From assembly GCF_003369575.1 (NCBI RefSeq), contig NZ_PIOC01000001.1, forward strand, positions 363,596-427,595: a stretch of DNA of 64,000 nt, given 5' to 3'. The position numbers and the translations under genes are program-made. Shown piece after piece: positions 46,184 through 55,182 of this stretch. The notes below the pieces were generated by a model. It had not been told where the DNA came from and did not search any database. It was given only the letters and a program-made list of their open reading frames with translations. Within the stretch, counting starts at the first letter, position 1. Every line of letters starts with the position of its first letter. The DNA comes from Oceanobacillus arenosus. GTDB taxonomy: Bacteria > Bacillota > Bacilli > Bacillales > Amphibacillaceae.

Positions 46184-46865
46184 CCTATATATCGGTTTGA
46201 TTGCGATCATTGGAACGATAATTATTTATATTTTATCAGCAAAACTCCATGATCGATTCGCTAAGCCCTTTACAATACCAATGCTCATCTCAACCATTTG
46301 TATCGTTATCATTTTACTCATTCTAAACATCCCTTACGCTACATATATGACTGGTGGAAGATGGGTAAATGAATTTCTTGGACCTGCAGTTGTTTCTCTC
46401 GCCTATCCTCTTTACATGCAGCGACACACCATTAAGAAGCTATTCATTCCAATCTTAAGCGGAATAATTGCTGGCGCAGTTATTGGTGTTCTGTCTGGCG
46501 TACTACTAACGAAATGGACGGGCTTTAGTGATGAAATAATCGCTACAATTAGCACTAAATCTGTTACTACACCAGTTTCAATGGCAATTACGAAATCTAT
46601 TGGGGGCATTCGCCCATTAGCAGCTATCCTTGTCATGATTGCAGGGATTAGTGGTGCAGTTCTGAACGAATTGATTTTCAAACTATTCCATATCGACCAT
46701 TATATTGCCAAAGGAATCGCTTTAGGCAGTGCATCACATGCTATCGGTACGGCTACATCAATGGAAAAAAGCCTAATTCAGGGATCTGTTAGTTCCATAG
46801 CAATGGTCATTAGTGCGATAACGGTTTCGATTATTACTCCAGGTATTATTGCAGTTTTATTGTAG
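46176..46865 (+). CDS. CidB/LrgB-family membrane protein
   Basis: This 229-residue partner has many hydrophobic helices and conserved WVNEFLGPAVVSLAYPLY, STKSVTTPVSMAI and GIALGSASHAIGTATSME, all typical of LrgB/CidB. It acts together with the preceding protein in controlling autolysis. No LysR-type regulator (CidR) and no LytTR partner is adjacent. Confidence 0.87.
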   Translation: MTNLYIGLIAIIGTIIIYILSAKLHDRFAKPFTIPMLISTICIVIILLILNIPYATYMTGGRWVNEFLGPAVVSLAYPLYMQRHTIKKLFIPILSGIIAGAVIGVLSGVLLTKWTGFSDEIIATISTKSVTTPVSMAITKSIGGIRPLAAILVMIAGISGAVLNELIFKLFHIDHYIAKGIALGSASHAIGTATSMEKSLIQGSVSSIAMVISAITVSIITPGIIAVLL

Positions 46866-46882
46866 GTCTGAATCAATTTTTG

Positions 46883-46922
46883 ATAAACAGGGCAGAATTA
46901 TTCATTACATACCCTGTTTATA
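46883..46922 (+). terminator. Hairpin after the lrgB-like gene
   Basis: ATAAACAGGG pairs with CCCTGTTTAT around a 20-nt loop; the T-tract is weak, so termination is likely but not certain. Confidence 0.5.
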
Positions 46923-46959
46923 CTAGAATTGAAACCATATTTTCTGATAATCAAACAAC

Positions 46960-47115
46960 CTATATTTCCTCATTGTTTTTATTTGTTACATATTCATTCG
47001 GCGATTCTCCACCAACAGAATTATGGTTTTTATATTGGCTCTTTCTTCCATTCCGATGCTCGCCGCTGTTTTCATTTGCTTTAAATTGCCTGTTTTTCTG
47101 TTCCTTATTTGTCAT
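46960..47115 (-). CDS. 51-residue hydrophilic protein
   Basis: An ATG at 47115 with GGAGGAGG upstream opens MTNKEQKNRQFKANENSGEH and continues to a TAG at 46960. The product is almost wholly polar (Asn, Lys, Glu, Gly, Ser) with no hydrophobic core, like small spore or dehydration-related proteins of Bacilli, but I recognise no family. The rest of the gap, 47116-47444, holds a run of eight G (47333-47340) and nothing else I can support. Confidence 0.6.
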   Translation of the reverse strand: MTNKEQKNRQFKANENSGEHRNGRKSQYKNHNSVGGESPNEYVTNKNNEEI

Positions 47116-47444
47116 ACTATGCCTCCTCCGTAATTTAGTTTAGTTTAAGGAATTATTGGTTATTTATACGCTTCATGAATAAAACGTTTCATTTCCACCC
47201 CAAAAACAAATTCCGATTCGATTGTAATAGTAACTGTTGATTAGATTTGCTGATTTTCGGAGCGACCGATTTAAGAGCACTTGATATCCAAAATTATGTT
47301 GCACTTTATATCAATTACCTGCAGACAGAACAGGGGGGGGAAAGTGGAATATTAGCAAGACTGGGGAAATAATCTAATTTATTTTGTTTAAAACGATAAA
47401 CTACTATGGTAAAGGGAATTAATTAGAAACGGGGGAGAATAACG

Positions 47445-48254
47445 ATGAAGCTTTACCTAGATCCAGGCCATGGCGGGACAGATCCAGGGGCTAGTGGAAA
47501 TGGTTTAAAAGAAAAGGAAATCAATTTAGATATCGCGCTTCGGATTCGCAACTTCTTAACAGCAAATTATGAAAATATTGAAGTGAAAATGAGCCGTACA
47601 AATGATAGTACGAAAAGTCTACAGCAAAGAACGAATGAAGCGAATAATTGGGCAGCCGACTTTTATATGTCGATTCACTGTAACTCTTTCAATGGAACTG
47701 CAAATGGCTACGAAGACTATATTCATAACCTACTATCCGATCAATCTAGAACCGCCACATACCAAGATACCCTGCATGAGGAAATCATTAAAATAAATGG
47801 ACTTTATAATCGCGGTCAAAAAAAGGCGAACTTCCATGTTTTGCGCGAATCGACAATGGATGCATTTCTTTCCGAAAATGGATTCATCGATAATGCTAAA
47901 GATGCTGCACTAATGAAGCAGACCTCTTGGCGACAAAAGGTTGCTGAGGGGCATGTGAATGGTTTAGCAAAGGCATTTAAATTAAAAAAGAAAGCAGGAA
48001 ACCCAACCCGTATTCCAAGTGATCCAAATAAGCTGTTTAAAATTATTGCCGGCTCGTTCCAATCAAAGAAAAATGCAGATGAACGTGTTGCCTTTTTAAA
48101 AGGAAAAGGAATTGAAGCATTTGCGATTACCACTACTATTTCCAATGAACAATGGTACCGTGTTCAAGCTGGAGCGTTTTCAAATCGTAAAAATGCCGAA
48201 GAACATGTAAACGTGATTAAGAAAACAGGTGTAGATGCGTTTATTGATAGTTAG
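47445..48254 (+). CDS. N-acetylmuramoyl-L-alanine amidase with SPOR domain (CwlC-like)
   Basis: This 269-residue amidase_3 enzyme cuts the amide bond between muramic acid and the stem peptide. Zinc-binding H9 (LDPGHGGTDPGASG), a Glu in KEKEINL, H78 (MSIHCNSF) and the catalytic Glu (FLSENGFI) are present. A C-terminal SPOR domain (about residues 195-269) consists of two imperfect repeats (IIAGSFQSKKNADERV; VQAGAFSNRKNAEEHV). There is no signal peptide, as in CwlC, the mother-cell lysis enzyme of Bacillus sporulation. Confidence 0.85.
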   Translation: MKLYLDPGHGGTDPGASGNGLKEKEINLDIALRIRNFLTANYENIEVKMSRTNDSTKSLQQRTNEANNWAADFYMSIHCNSFNGTANGYEDYIHNLLSDQSRTATYQDTLHEEIIKINGLYNRGQKKANFHVLRESTMDAFLSENGFIDNAKDAALMKQTSWRQKVAEGHVNGLAKAFKLKKKAGNPTRIPSDPNKLFKIIAGSFQSKKNADERVAFLKGKGIEAFAITTTISNEQWYRVQAGAFSNRKNAEEHVNVIKKTGVDAFIDS

Positions 48255-48370
48255 AGCAATAGTACAAGCGCCCGTTTGAGCTATGTACGGTGGGCAAGAG
48301 AAGTTTCGCTACAGCTTTAAAGCTGGAACTGGTGTTGAGGGAGGGGAATTTTTATATTTCCTTCTTGATA

Positions 48371-48408
48371 AAAACCCTTATCGATTTCATACGATAAGGA
48401 TTTTTTTA
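48371..48408 (+). terminator. Terminator after the amidase gene
   Basis: AACCCTTATCG pairs with CGATAAGGATT around a 9-nt loop and is followed by T residues. The 115 nt before it and the 280 nt after it contain no gene. Confidence 0.8.
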
Positions 48409-48691
48409 TACTTTAATGATTTATAACCTGCTAAATAACATGGAATTGCAGTCTCCAGGTATGGATTAATATCAAATTAATGGACATATCTCTCCACTTT
48501 TTTCCATAAAAACGCTTAGGCTACGATTATAAGCGCGTTACAGTTTTATAACATTAAGATGACAATAGGAGTACGTTATGAGAATTCTCTTCTAGTTATC
48601 CTAGACTTAGAACTTGTAAAGCCCTTCACTTAAGGGATTTGCAACATGTTAAATAGGAAAGATTACAACGAAAAACCATAGGGCGAAGTAT

Positions 48692-48721
48692 TTGACCATA
48701 CATTGCTTTGTAGTGTATAAT
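48692..48721 (+). promoter_or_regulatory. ltaS promoter
   Basis: TTGACC (48692-48697) and a perfect TATAAT (48716-48721) are 18 bp apart, 48 nt before the ltaS start: a strong vegetative promoter. Confidence 0.7.
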
Positions 48722-48769
48722 ATGAGGTCGCTACAACAATAAATTGAAATAAAATATGAGGTGAAGAAA

Positions 48770-50707
48770 GTGAAGAAATTAATGTCTTCAAAGATGGGAT
48801 TCTTCGCGATCGCTCTAGTTCTTTTTTGGATTAAAACGTATATCATTTATTTAATAGAGTTTGACTTAGGGGTTAGTAATGGAATGCAGCAATTTCTATT
48901 ATTCTTAAATCCTCTTAGCTCAGGACTGATATTTCTAGGACTAGCTTTGTTCGCGAAAGGCAAGAAAGTTGGAAAATGGATTATCATTATTGAAGCAATT
49001 TTGAGTTTCCTTTTATATGCGAATGTTGTTTATTATCGCTTTAACAGTGATTTTATTACTGTTGCCGTACTGATGCAATCAGAAAACTTTGGCAGTCTCG
49101 GTGGTAGTATCATCAACCTAATGAAATGGTCTGATCTTCTATATACTCTTGATATCATTCTGTTGATTGTATTATATAAGAAATTGAATATTATTTGGAC
49201 TGCTGTTCGAGCTAAAACTCGCAAGCCAATTACCATTTTAGCTGCTGGTGTTCTTGTATTTACGATTAATCTTGGTCTTGCTGAAATTGATCGTCCACAA
49301 TTATTAGAACGTACTTTTGACCGAAATTATTTAGTGAAGTATCTAGGACTGTATAACTTCTCAATCTATGACACTATTCAAAGCACAAAATCATCTACCC
49401 AGCGCGTTTTTGCCGACAGTAATGATATTACAGAAGTAGAGAATTACACGAAATCGAAATATGCAGCACCAAATGCAGAATTCTTTGGTAAGGGTGCCGG
49501 CAAGAATATTATCAAGATCCATCTTGAATCATTCCAGTCATTCTTAATTGATTATGAATTACACGGAGAAGAAGTAACTCCATTTCTAAATTCATTAGTA
49601 CATGACGAAAGCATGGATTATACGTATTTCGATAATTTCTTCCATCAAACAGAGCAAGGTAAAACTGCAGATGCTGAATTGATTATGGATAACTCGCTTT
49701 ACGGTCTACCACAGGGATCTGCTTTTTCAACCAAGGGGACGAATACGTATCAAGCATTACCTGCAATATTGGGCCAACAACAAGGATATACGAGTGGTGT
49801 ATTCCATGGTGATGGAAAATCATTTTGGAACCGGGATGAAATCTATAAAAGTTTTGGTGTAAATGAATTTTATCACGAAGATTATTATGATATGAGTGAA
49901 GATAATATCATCAATTATGGATTAAAGGATAAACCATTCTTTGAGCAATCAATGCCTTATTTAGAAGAAATGGCTCAACCATTCTATGCACATATGATGA
50001 CTCTAACAAACCATCATCCGTATTTAATTGATGAAGAGGAAGCTAGTCTTGCACCTGCTGAAACTGGTGACGGATCTGTTGACAGGTATTTCCAAACTGC
50101 TCGTTATTTGGATGAATCCTTGGAACAATTCTTTAATGATCTAAAGGAAGCTGGTTTATATGATGATTCTATTATTATGATTTATGGGGACCATTATGGT
50201 ATTTCAGATAATCATAACCGGGCAATGTCCGAAATCATTGGTGAAGAAATTACACCATTGAAAAACTCAGAACTACAACGCGTACCATTTATGATTCGTG
50301 TTCCTGGTGTTGACGGTCAAGGAACCAATCATGAATATAGTGGTATGGTTGATGTTGCGCCAACATTATTGCATATTCTTGGAATTGATTCTCTAGACTA
50401 TATTGTCTTTGGTACAGATATGTTCTCTGAGGATCATAAAGATTTTGTACCTTTCAGAAATGGTAATTTTATCACCGAGAAGTACAGTTCCATTAGTGGC
50501 GTTTACTACGATAACGTAACAAAGGAAGTAATTGAAGAACCAACGGAAGAGATGGAAGCTATGAGAGAAACTGTTCTTCATGAGTTAGAGCTTTCCGATA
50601 AAGTAATGTATGGTGACTTATTACGTTTTTATACACCAAACAATGACTGGACACCAGTTGATGTCAGTGATTATTTATATGTTAAAGACGAAGTAGAATC
50701 CGAATAG
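48770..50707 (+). CDS. ltaS: Lipoteichoic acid synthase
   Basis: This 645-residue membrane enzyme polymerises glycerol phosphate from phosphatidylglycerol onto a glycolipid anchor outside the cell. Five membrane helices fill about residues 10-180. The extracellular sulfatase-fold domain carries HLESFQSF, the nucleophile Thr in TEQGKTADAE, and a metal-binding YGDHYG. I chose the GTG at 48770 with AGGTG 6 nt upstream; the frame also has a GTG at 48761. Bacilli often carry several paralogues, so it may be one of a set. Confidence 0.9.
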   Translation: MKKLMSSKMGFFAIALVLFWIKTYIIYLIEFDLGVSNGMQQFLLFLNPLSSGLIFLGLALFAKGKKVGKWIIIIEAILSFLLYANVVYYRFNSDFITVAVLMQSENFGSLGGSIINLMKWSDLLYTLDIILLIVLYKKLNIIWTAVRAKTRKPITILAAGVLVFTINLGLAEIDRPQLLERTFDRNYLVKYLGLYNFSIYDTIQSTKSSTQRVFADSNDITEVENYTKSKYAAPNAEFFGKGAGKNIIKIHLESFQSFLIDYELHGEEVTPFLNSLVHDESMDYTYFDNFFHQTEQGKTADAELIMDNSLYGLPQGSAFSTKGTNTYQALPAILGQQQGYTSGVFHGDGKSFWNRDEIYKSFGVNEFYHEDYYDMSEDNIINYGLKDKPFFEQSMPYLEEMAQPFYAHMMTLTNHHPYLIDEEEASLAPAETGDGSVDRYFQTARYLDESLEQFFNDLKEAGLYDDSIIMIYGDHYGISDNHNRAMSEIIGEEITPLKNSELQRVPFMIRVPGVDGQGTNHEYSGMVDVAPTLLHILGIDSLDYIVFGTDMFSEDHKDFVPFRNGNFITEKYSSISGVYYDNVTKEVIEEPTEEMEAMRETVLHELELSDKVMYGDLLRFYTPNNDWTPVDVSDYLYVKDEVESE

Positions 50708-50737
50708 GTGCCTGGCACTTCCCGAATTTTGTCGAAT
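50707..50737 (+). repeat. Dispersed intergenic repeat, copy 3
   Basis: GGTGCCTGGCACTTCCCGAA continues TTTTGTCGAAT and begins at the last base of the ltaS stop codon. It matches copies at 16121 and 20877. Confidence 0.85.
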
Positions 50738-50745
50738 ATATTATA

Positions 50746-50785
50746 AAAAGTAGCTCCCTGCATATGTAGGGAGCTACTTTTTTTC
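50746..50785. terminator. Bidirectional terminator after ltaS
   Basis: AAAAGTAGCTCCCT pairs with AGGGAGCTACTTTT around an 8-nt loop, then more T residues. Confidence 0.9.
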
Positions 50786-50811
50786 TATAGAAACACGTCT
50801 TACAATGATCT

Positions 50812-50952
50812 TTACTTCTTACCATCATTTAATCTTCTAGCTTCTTCTGGACCTGACATTTTTGTTGCGCCTTTAAAACGAAGACCAACATCTCTGTCTG
50901 ATTCAACACGACCACTTTCCCGTAATTTCTTTTCTTGACGATCTCTTCCCAT
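50812..50952 (-). CDS. 46-residue basic protein (YpzI-like)
   Basis: The product begins MGRDRQEKKLRESGRVESDR and includes DVGLRFKGATKMSGPEEAR. I recall this pattern, opening MG(R/K)DRQEKKL with RVESDRD, from the small YpzI family of Bacilli, of unknown function. An excellent AGGAGGTG site precedes the ATG. It is transcribed convergently with ltaS. Confidence 0.7.
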   Translation of the reverse strand: MGRDRQEKKLRESGRVESDRDVGLRFKGATKMSGPEEARRLNDGKK

Positions 50953-50969
50953 GTTAACACCTCCTGATT

Positions 50970-51130
50970 TTAACATGAGTCATTTAAGTGGAATTTATGC
51001 ATCATTATATAATGACTAACAATTCCTGGAAGATGCTCATTAGGACGAATATGCTCGGGTGCACGTCCACCCGCGATAATTAAGCCATCATATTCCTCTG
51101 GATCCACTTCAGCAAATGAAGTTGTTACCC
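50970..51130 (-). pseudogene. Fragment of a DJ-1/PfpI-family gene
   Basis: On the minus strand one frame reads TTSFAEVDPEEYDGLIIAGG, then RAPEHIRPNEHLPGIV, the central part of a DJ-1/PfpI intracellular peptidase-like protein around the PGGR-type motif. The N-terminal part and everything after the next helix, including the active-site Cys, are missing. It is a dead remnant just upstream of the YpzI-like gene. Confidence 0.75.
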
Positions 51131-51256
51131 ATAACTATATTCTATATTGATTGAAGAAAGTCATATCCAATTTTTTATAAAAATTTAAACGCTAAACGAG
51201 CATGGTTTAGCCTTTTCTTTCATATAATTAATGGACACACGAGGGAGGTGATAAAA

Positions 51257-51631
51257 ATGGGAAACACATTAATTAAAATCTCCGTTATCTATTTTTTAAT
51301 TGGAATAACCCTCGGACTCTATATGTCAATCGGACATGATTATGTTTTAACAGGTGTTCACGTACACATCAATTTACTTGGTTGGGTGTCTCTTGCGATT
51401 GCTGGTATCTTTTATAAACTTTTTCCTCACCTTGCCCAAACTAATACAGCTAAGGTTCACTTTTGGCTACACAATATCGGATTACCAGTCATGATGATTT
51501 CTCTTGCTTTTGTAGTAACAGGTACTGGAGGTATATTCACTACATTCTTATCCATTGGTGGTGTCGTGACGGTTCTAGCAATATATTTCTTTGCATTCAA
51601 TGTGTTGAGCAACTTAAATAAATCTGAATAA
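51257..51631 (+). CDS. Small heme-copper-oxidase subunit I-like membrane protein
   Basis: This 124-residue protein has four membrane helices. The segment GVHVHINLLGWVSLAIAGIFYK and the pair HFWLHNIGLP resemble helices of cytochrome oxidase subunit I or nitric oxide reductase, with His pairs that could hold heme. At this length it cannot be a full oxidase. Similar stand-alone proteins occur in Bacilli, annotated as cytochrome-c-oxidase-like, with unknown role. GGGAGGTGA precedes the ATG at 51257. Confidence 0.65.
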   Translation: MGNTLIKISVIYFLIGITLGLYMSIGHDYVLTGVHVHINLLGWVSLAIAGIFYKLFPHLAQTNTAKVHFWLHNIGLPVMMISLAFVVTGTGGIFTTFLSIGGVVTVLAIYFFAFNVLSNLNKSE

Positions 51632-51639
51632 ACTTTATG

Positions 51640-51675
51640 ATGCATCGCTTCCTAGTGAGCGGTGCATTATTTTGT
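51640..51675 (+). terminator. Terminator after the oxidase-like gene
   Basis: GATGCATCGC pairs with GCGGTGCATT (one G-T pair) around a 10-nt loop, then TTTTG. Confidence 0.65.
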
Positions 51676-51748
51676 TCAAGGCTTATATTGGTAATCCGCA
51701 CAAAGAATAATTATGATAGGAGGGAAAGATAAAAAAAGGTGGGATAAC

Positions 51749-52678
51749 ATGATTGAGAAAGTAGAATTAGGTAAAACGGGAATAAACATTCATCCAATTG
51801 GACTTGGCGCAAATAAAATTGGTGAAGAGGATAAGGAAACTAATACAGAGTATGGCGGCAAGATTATTACAGCGGCAATTGAAAATGGCTTGGACTTTAT
51901 TGACACGGCATATATATATGGGAAAGGGCTATCTGAGGAAATCATCGGAAAAACATTGAAAGAAACTAATAATAGAAATAGCGTCATATTAGCAACAAAA
52001 GGTGCACATCGATTTGAGGGAGATACTATGATCGTCGGTAATTCCCCCGCATTTTTAACACAGACAGTGGATGAAAGTCTAAAACGGCTGCAAACTGATG
52101 TGATTGATCTATTCTATATTCACTTCCCTGACGAAGAAACACCGAAATTTGAAGCTGTCGGTGCATTACAACGATTAAAGGAAGCAGGGAAAATTCGTGC
52201 AATCGGCATTTCAAATTTTTCACTTGAGCAGCTTAAAGAGGCGAATCAAGATAAATACATCGATGTTGTCCAAGGTAACTATAATTTAATTGATCGGACT
52301 GCAGAAAGGGAGCTTTTTCCCTATTTATTTGATACTGACATTTCCTTTATCCCGTATTTTCCATTAGCTTCTGGCCTATTAGCAGGGAAATACAAACCAG
52401 ACACCGTCTTTTCAGAAAAGCAAAAAGCTCGACCACAATTTCAAGATAATGCATATTTCAAGCATTTAGAAAAGGTGGACAAGATCAGGGAAATTGCTGC
52501 TAGACATGATGTAGACGTTGCACACATTGTCTTAGCGTTCTATTTAACACTGGAACCAATCGACACTGTTATTCCTGGTGCAAGAAACACAAAACAAGTA
52601 GTAGACAATTTAAAAGCAGCGGAAGTGAAGCTGACCAATGGCGATATTCAGCTAATTAATGAGGTATTTCCTATATAA
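51749..52678 (+). CDS. Aldo/keto reductase
   Basis: This 309-residue NADPH-dependent oxidoreductase has the AKR tetrad: D in GLDFIDTAYIYG, Y in the same segment, K in ILATKGAH and H in LFYIHFPD. GAIR-type helix residues and the C-terminal IPGARNTKQVVDN (NADPH-binding) follow. The substrate is unknown. I chose the ATG at 51749 behind AAAAGGTGGG; the frame begins at 51713. Confidence 0.88.
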   Translation: MIEKVELGKTGINIHPIGLGANKIGEEDKETNTEYGGKIITAAIENGLDFIDTAYIYGKGLSEEIIGKTLKETNNRNSVILATKGAHRFEGDTMIVGNSPAFLTQTVDESLKRLQTDVIDLFYIHFPDEETPKFEAVGALQRLKEAGKIRAIGISNFSLEQLKEANQDKYIDVVQGNYNLIDRTAERELFPYLFDTDISFIPYFPLASGLLAGKYKPDTVFSEKQKARPQFQDNAYFKHLEKVDKIREIAARHDVDVAHIVLAFYLTLEPIDTVIPGARNTKQVVDNLKAAEVKLTNGDIQLINEVFPI

Positions 52679-52682
52679 AATT

Positions 52683-52724
52683 AACAACGATAGCAGGAAT
52701 CTGCAGCCTGCTATCGTTTTTTTC
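52683..52724 (+). terminator. Terminator after the aldo/keto reductase
   Basis: AACGATAGCAGG pairs with CCTGCTATCGTT around a 9-nt loop and is followed by T residues. Confidence 0.9.
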
Positions 52725-52749
52725 ATTTAGTCTATGATAAACACCGCTA

Positions 52750-53796
52750 TTAACGAATCCCACGATTGTATTGGATAGGTGGTGTTACTGTCCGAGAAAC
52801 AGCTTTTATTGCATGAAGTCCCCAGTACGGATCATTTAGCATTCCTCTTGCAACAGCAACTAAATCCGCATCGCCGTTCGCGATTGTTGCCTCAGCAACT
52901 TGAGGGTCACTTAATTTTCCTACTGCAATAACCGGAACATTTAATGCTTTCTTGAATGCACGAGCAAATGGTACTTGATATGCAGGATGGTTTGCCGGTC
53001 TTAATTTCCCTGGAGGTGCCTCTCCACCACTGGAGACATGGAAAACATCAACACCAGCTTCTTTAAAACGCTTTGCCATTTCAATCGCATGCTCAATTTT
53101 ATATCCACCATCGATATATTCAATTGCCGACATTCTCATAATTAGTGGCATGTTAGCGGGCATCACACTTTTCACTGCCCGAGTCACTTCCACTCCAAAT
53201 CTTGCCAGGTCCGCTCCATATTCATCTTGGCGATTATTTATACTTGGTGACATAAATTGATGAAGCAGGTAACCATGTGCGCCATGAAGTTCAATCGTAT
53301 CAAACCCTGCTTCAACTGCACGTCTTGCAGCATCTTTGAATTGAATGACAAGCTCCTTCACTTCTTCTGTTGTTAAGGCTCTTGGGAGTTTCAATTTCCC
53401 GTTGATGCTTTCTTCTGGAAGAACTTCAACCGGAATATCCGATGCACCAACTGGTTGTTCTGCATCCTCAGCTTTCCGACCAGCGTGAGCAATTTGAATA
53501 CCAATCTTCGCCCCGTACTTATGGACTTCATCAACAATCCGCTTATATCCTGGTACATGATCGTCCGACCATAACCCTAAGTCACCGTTTGTTATTCTCC
53601 CATCTGGATCAACATCCGTCATCTCGACAATAATAAGCCCCGTACCACCAATCGCCCTCGATACGTAATGAACAAAATGCCAATCATTTGGCATTCCGTC
53701 CTCTGTATCAACAGAGTACTGACACATCGGTGCCATTACGATTCTATTTTTTAGTTCTAGACCCTTAATTGTAAATGGTGCAGGTAATATAGCCAT
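52750..53796 (-). CDS. namA: NADPH dehydrogenase NamA (old yellow enzyme, YqjM-like)
   Basis: This 348-residue FMN enzyme reduces activated C=C bonds of electrophiles such as quinones and nitro compounds. It has C25 and Y27 (APMCQYSV), IQIAHAGRKAE, and the substrate-binding His pair in HGAHGYLLHQF, all marks of the YqjM/thermophilic OYE group. GGAGGGG precedes the ATG. A palindromic operator lies next to its promoter, which suggests induction by electrophiles. Confidence 0.93.
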   Translation of the reverse strand: MAILPAPFTIKGLELKNRIVMAPMCQYSVDTEDGMPNDWHFVHYVSRAIGGTGLIIVEMTDVDPDGRITNGDLGLWSDDHVPGYKRIVDEVHKYGAKIGIQIAHAGRKAEDAEQPVGASDIPVEVLPEESINGKLKLPRALTTEEVKELVIQFKDAARRAVEAGFDTIELHGAHGYLLHQFMSPSINNRQDEYGADLARFGVEVTRAVKSVMPANMPLIMRMSAIEYIDGGYKIEHAIEMAKRFKEAGVDVFHVSSGGEAPPGKLRPANHPAYQVPFARAFKKALNVPVIAVGKLSDPQVAEATIANGDADLVAVARGMLNDPYWGLHAIKAVSRTVTPPIQYNRGIR

Positions 53797-53818
53797 TAAT
53801 TTCCCCTCCTATAATATA

Positions 53819-53861
53819 TGCATGTGCATGCAATTTTATAGTTTAGACATAGTACTGTCAA
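53819..53861 (-). promoter_or_regulatory. namA promoter with adjoining palindrome
   Basis: On the minus strand a perfect -35 TTGACA (53861-53856) and a -10 TAAAAT (53838-53833) are 17 bp apart. Immediately after the -10 comes TGCATG-CA-CATGCA (53832-53819), a 6-bp inverted repeat covering the start point. A repressor of unknown family is expected to bind there. Confidence 0.65.
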
Positions 53862-54028
53862 ATTAGCTGTTTTACCTATTTCTCAGAACATATAGAAGAA
53901 ATCCCATCAAATCCCCCTACACTTAATAAGGAAGAAATTGTATACTTATTACAGTGCCTTTTTTGAATATTTTAGAAATAACCATCAATTATTGAAATCT
54001 GCTTAATGAAAATAGAAGGACGGATAAT

Positions 54029-55072
54029 ATGACCATATTAATCATGAAAAATATTGAGAAACATGAAAAGGATACGATATTATTTCCTTCCTTTCATTTA
54101 GCAATTGCTAAAAGCGAGATTACCGCCATTTATTCAACATTAAATGTCCGCAGCACAGTTTTAGACATGTTTATCGGCAACATACCTACCATTAACGGTG
54201 AAATAACAATAAATGGTGAATCACTCTTTAAAAATAAGCAAGCATATTTATTACAGCTTGGCATCTACTATTTTGAAGAAGGACTGTATGAAAGGCTTAC
54301 TGTTAGAGACTACTTTGCGTTTTTTGGACGTCTTTATGGATTCCAGAAATCATTTGACCAAATTTTACAGCTAACACAGCTGCAAGAAAAGAAGCATAAA
54401 AAAATCAAGGATTTAACATTTTCAGAGAAAAAACGCGTGCAATATGGACGCTTACTCATCCAATCACCATCGCTATTTATCTTCGAAGAACCCGATTTGA
54501 ATGTAGATATGGAAACCAAACGTATTTTCATCAATATAACGAAGATATTACAGGAGGACGGAAAAGGTATTCTCCTGTTAACAGGTAATATGGAAAGTGC
54601 GATTACGATCGCCGGTCACGTTTACCGGCTGGACGAAGATGGCTTACGGTTATTCGAAACAGAAGCTGAGGAACAGAATACTTCAATAATCGAAGCGGAG
54701 GAAAGAGAGGACGAGAAAGAGTCAAAGCCGATTCGGTTTAATAAAATTCCAACAAAAGTAAATGAAAAGATTGTTCTATTCGACCCGCCGGAAATTGATT
54801 ACATAGAAAGTAATGATGGGCAAGCAAGTATCTACATAAAGGGAGAAGCATTTCCAAGTTCGCTCACACTAACGAACTTAGAGGAGCGTTTAAAGCATGT
54901 TGGATTTTTCAGATGCCATCGTTCTTACATAGTAAATTTGCAAAAAGTACGGGAAGTAATCACATGGACACGAAATAGTTATAGTTTGGTTCTCGATGAC
55001 AAAGAAAAGACGCAAATTCCATTATCAAAAGGGAAAATGGCGGAGTTAAGGGATTTATTGGGCATAAAATAG
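54029..55072 (+). CDS. Degenerate ABC-ATPase domain fused to a LytTR DNA-binding domain
   Basis: This 347-residue protein has two parts. Residues 1-210 follow the ABC-ATPase layout, but Walker A is broken (STLNVRST in place of GxxGxGKST), the signature is altered (LTFSEKKRVQYGRLL) and only a Walker B-like LFIFEEPDLNVD remains, so it is unlikely to hydrolyse ATP. After an acidic linker (residues 211-240), residues 250-347 form a LytTR domain (FFRCHRSYIVNLQKVREVI). An ABC transporter ATPase and permease follow directly, so it is probably their dedicated regulator. Confidence 0.8.
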   Translation: MTILIMKNIEKHEKDTILFPSFHLAIAKSEITAIYSTLNVRSTVLDMFIGNIPTINGEITINGESLFKNKQAYLLQLGIYYFEEGLYERLTVRDYFAFFGRLYGFQKSFDQILQLTQLQEKKHKKIKDLTFSEKKRVQYGRLLIQSPSLFIFEEPDLNVDMETKRIFINITKILQEDGKGILLLTGNMESAITIAGHVYRLDEDGLRLFETEAEEQNTSIIEAEEREDEKESKPIRFNKIPTKVNEKIVLFDPPEIDYIESNDGQASIYIKGEAFPSSLTLTNLEERLKHVGFFRCHRSYIVNLQKVREVITWTRNSYSLVLDDKEKTQIPLSKGKMAELRDLLGIK

Positions 55073-55182
55073 GCCCCATTCATCCCAATAATTACTCTTT
55101 TCACGGAAAATATAATGTTAAGATCCTATTATTCTCTTATTCTATGGATGTAAGCAAAATTGATTTGCCAGGAGGAGAAAAA

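Noticed and set aside
47333..47340. Run of eight G as a phase-variation tract
   Set aside because: It lies in a non-coding gap about 100 nt upstream of the amidase start, with no frame or clear promoter across it.
54029..55072. A functional ABC transporter ATPase
   Set aside because: Walker A and the signature motif are broken, and a complete ATPase follows immediately.
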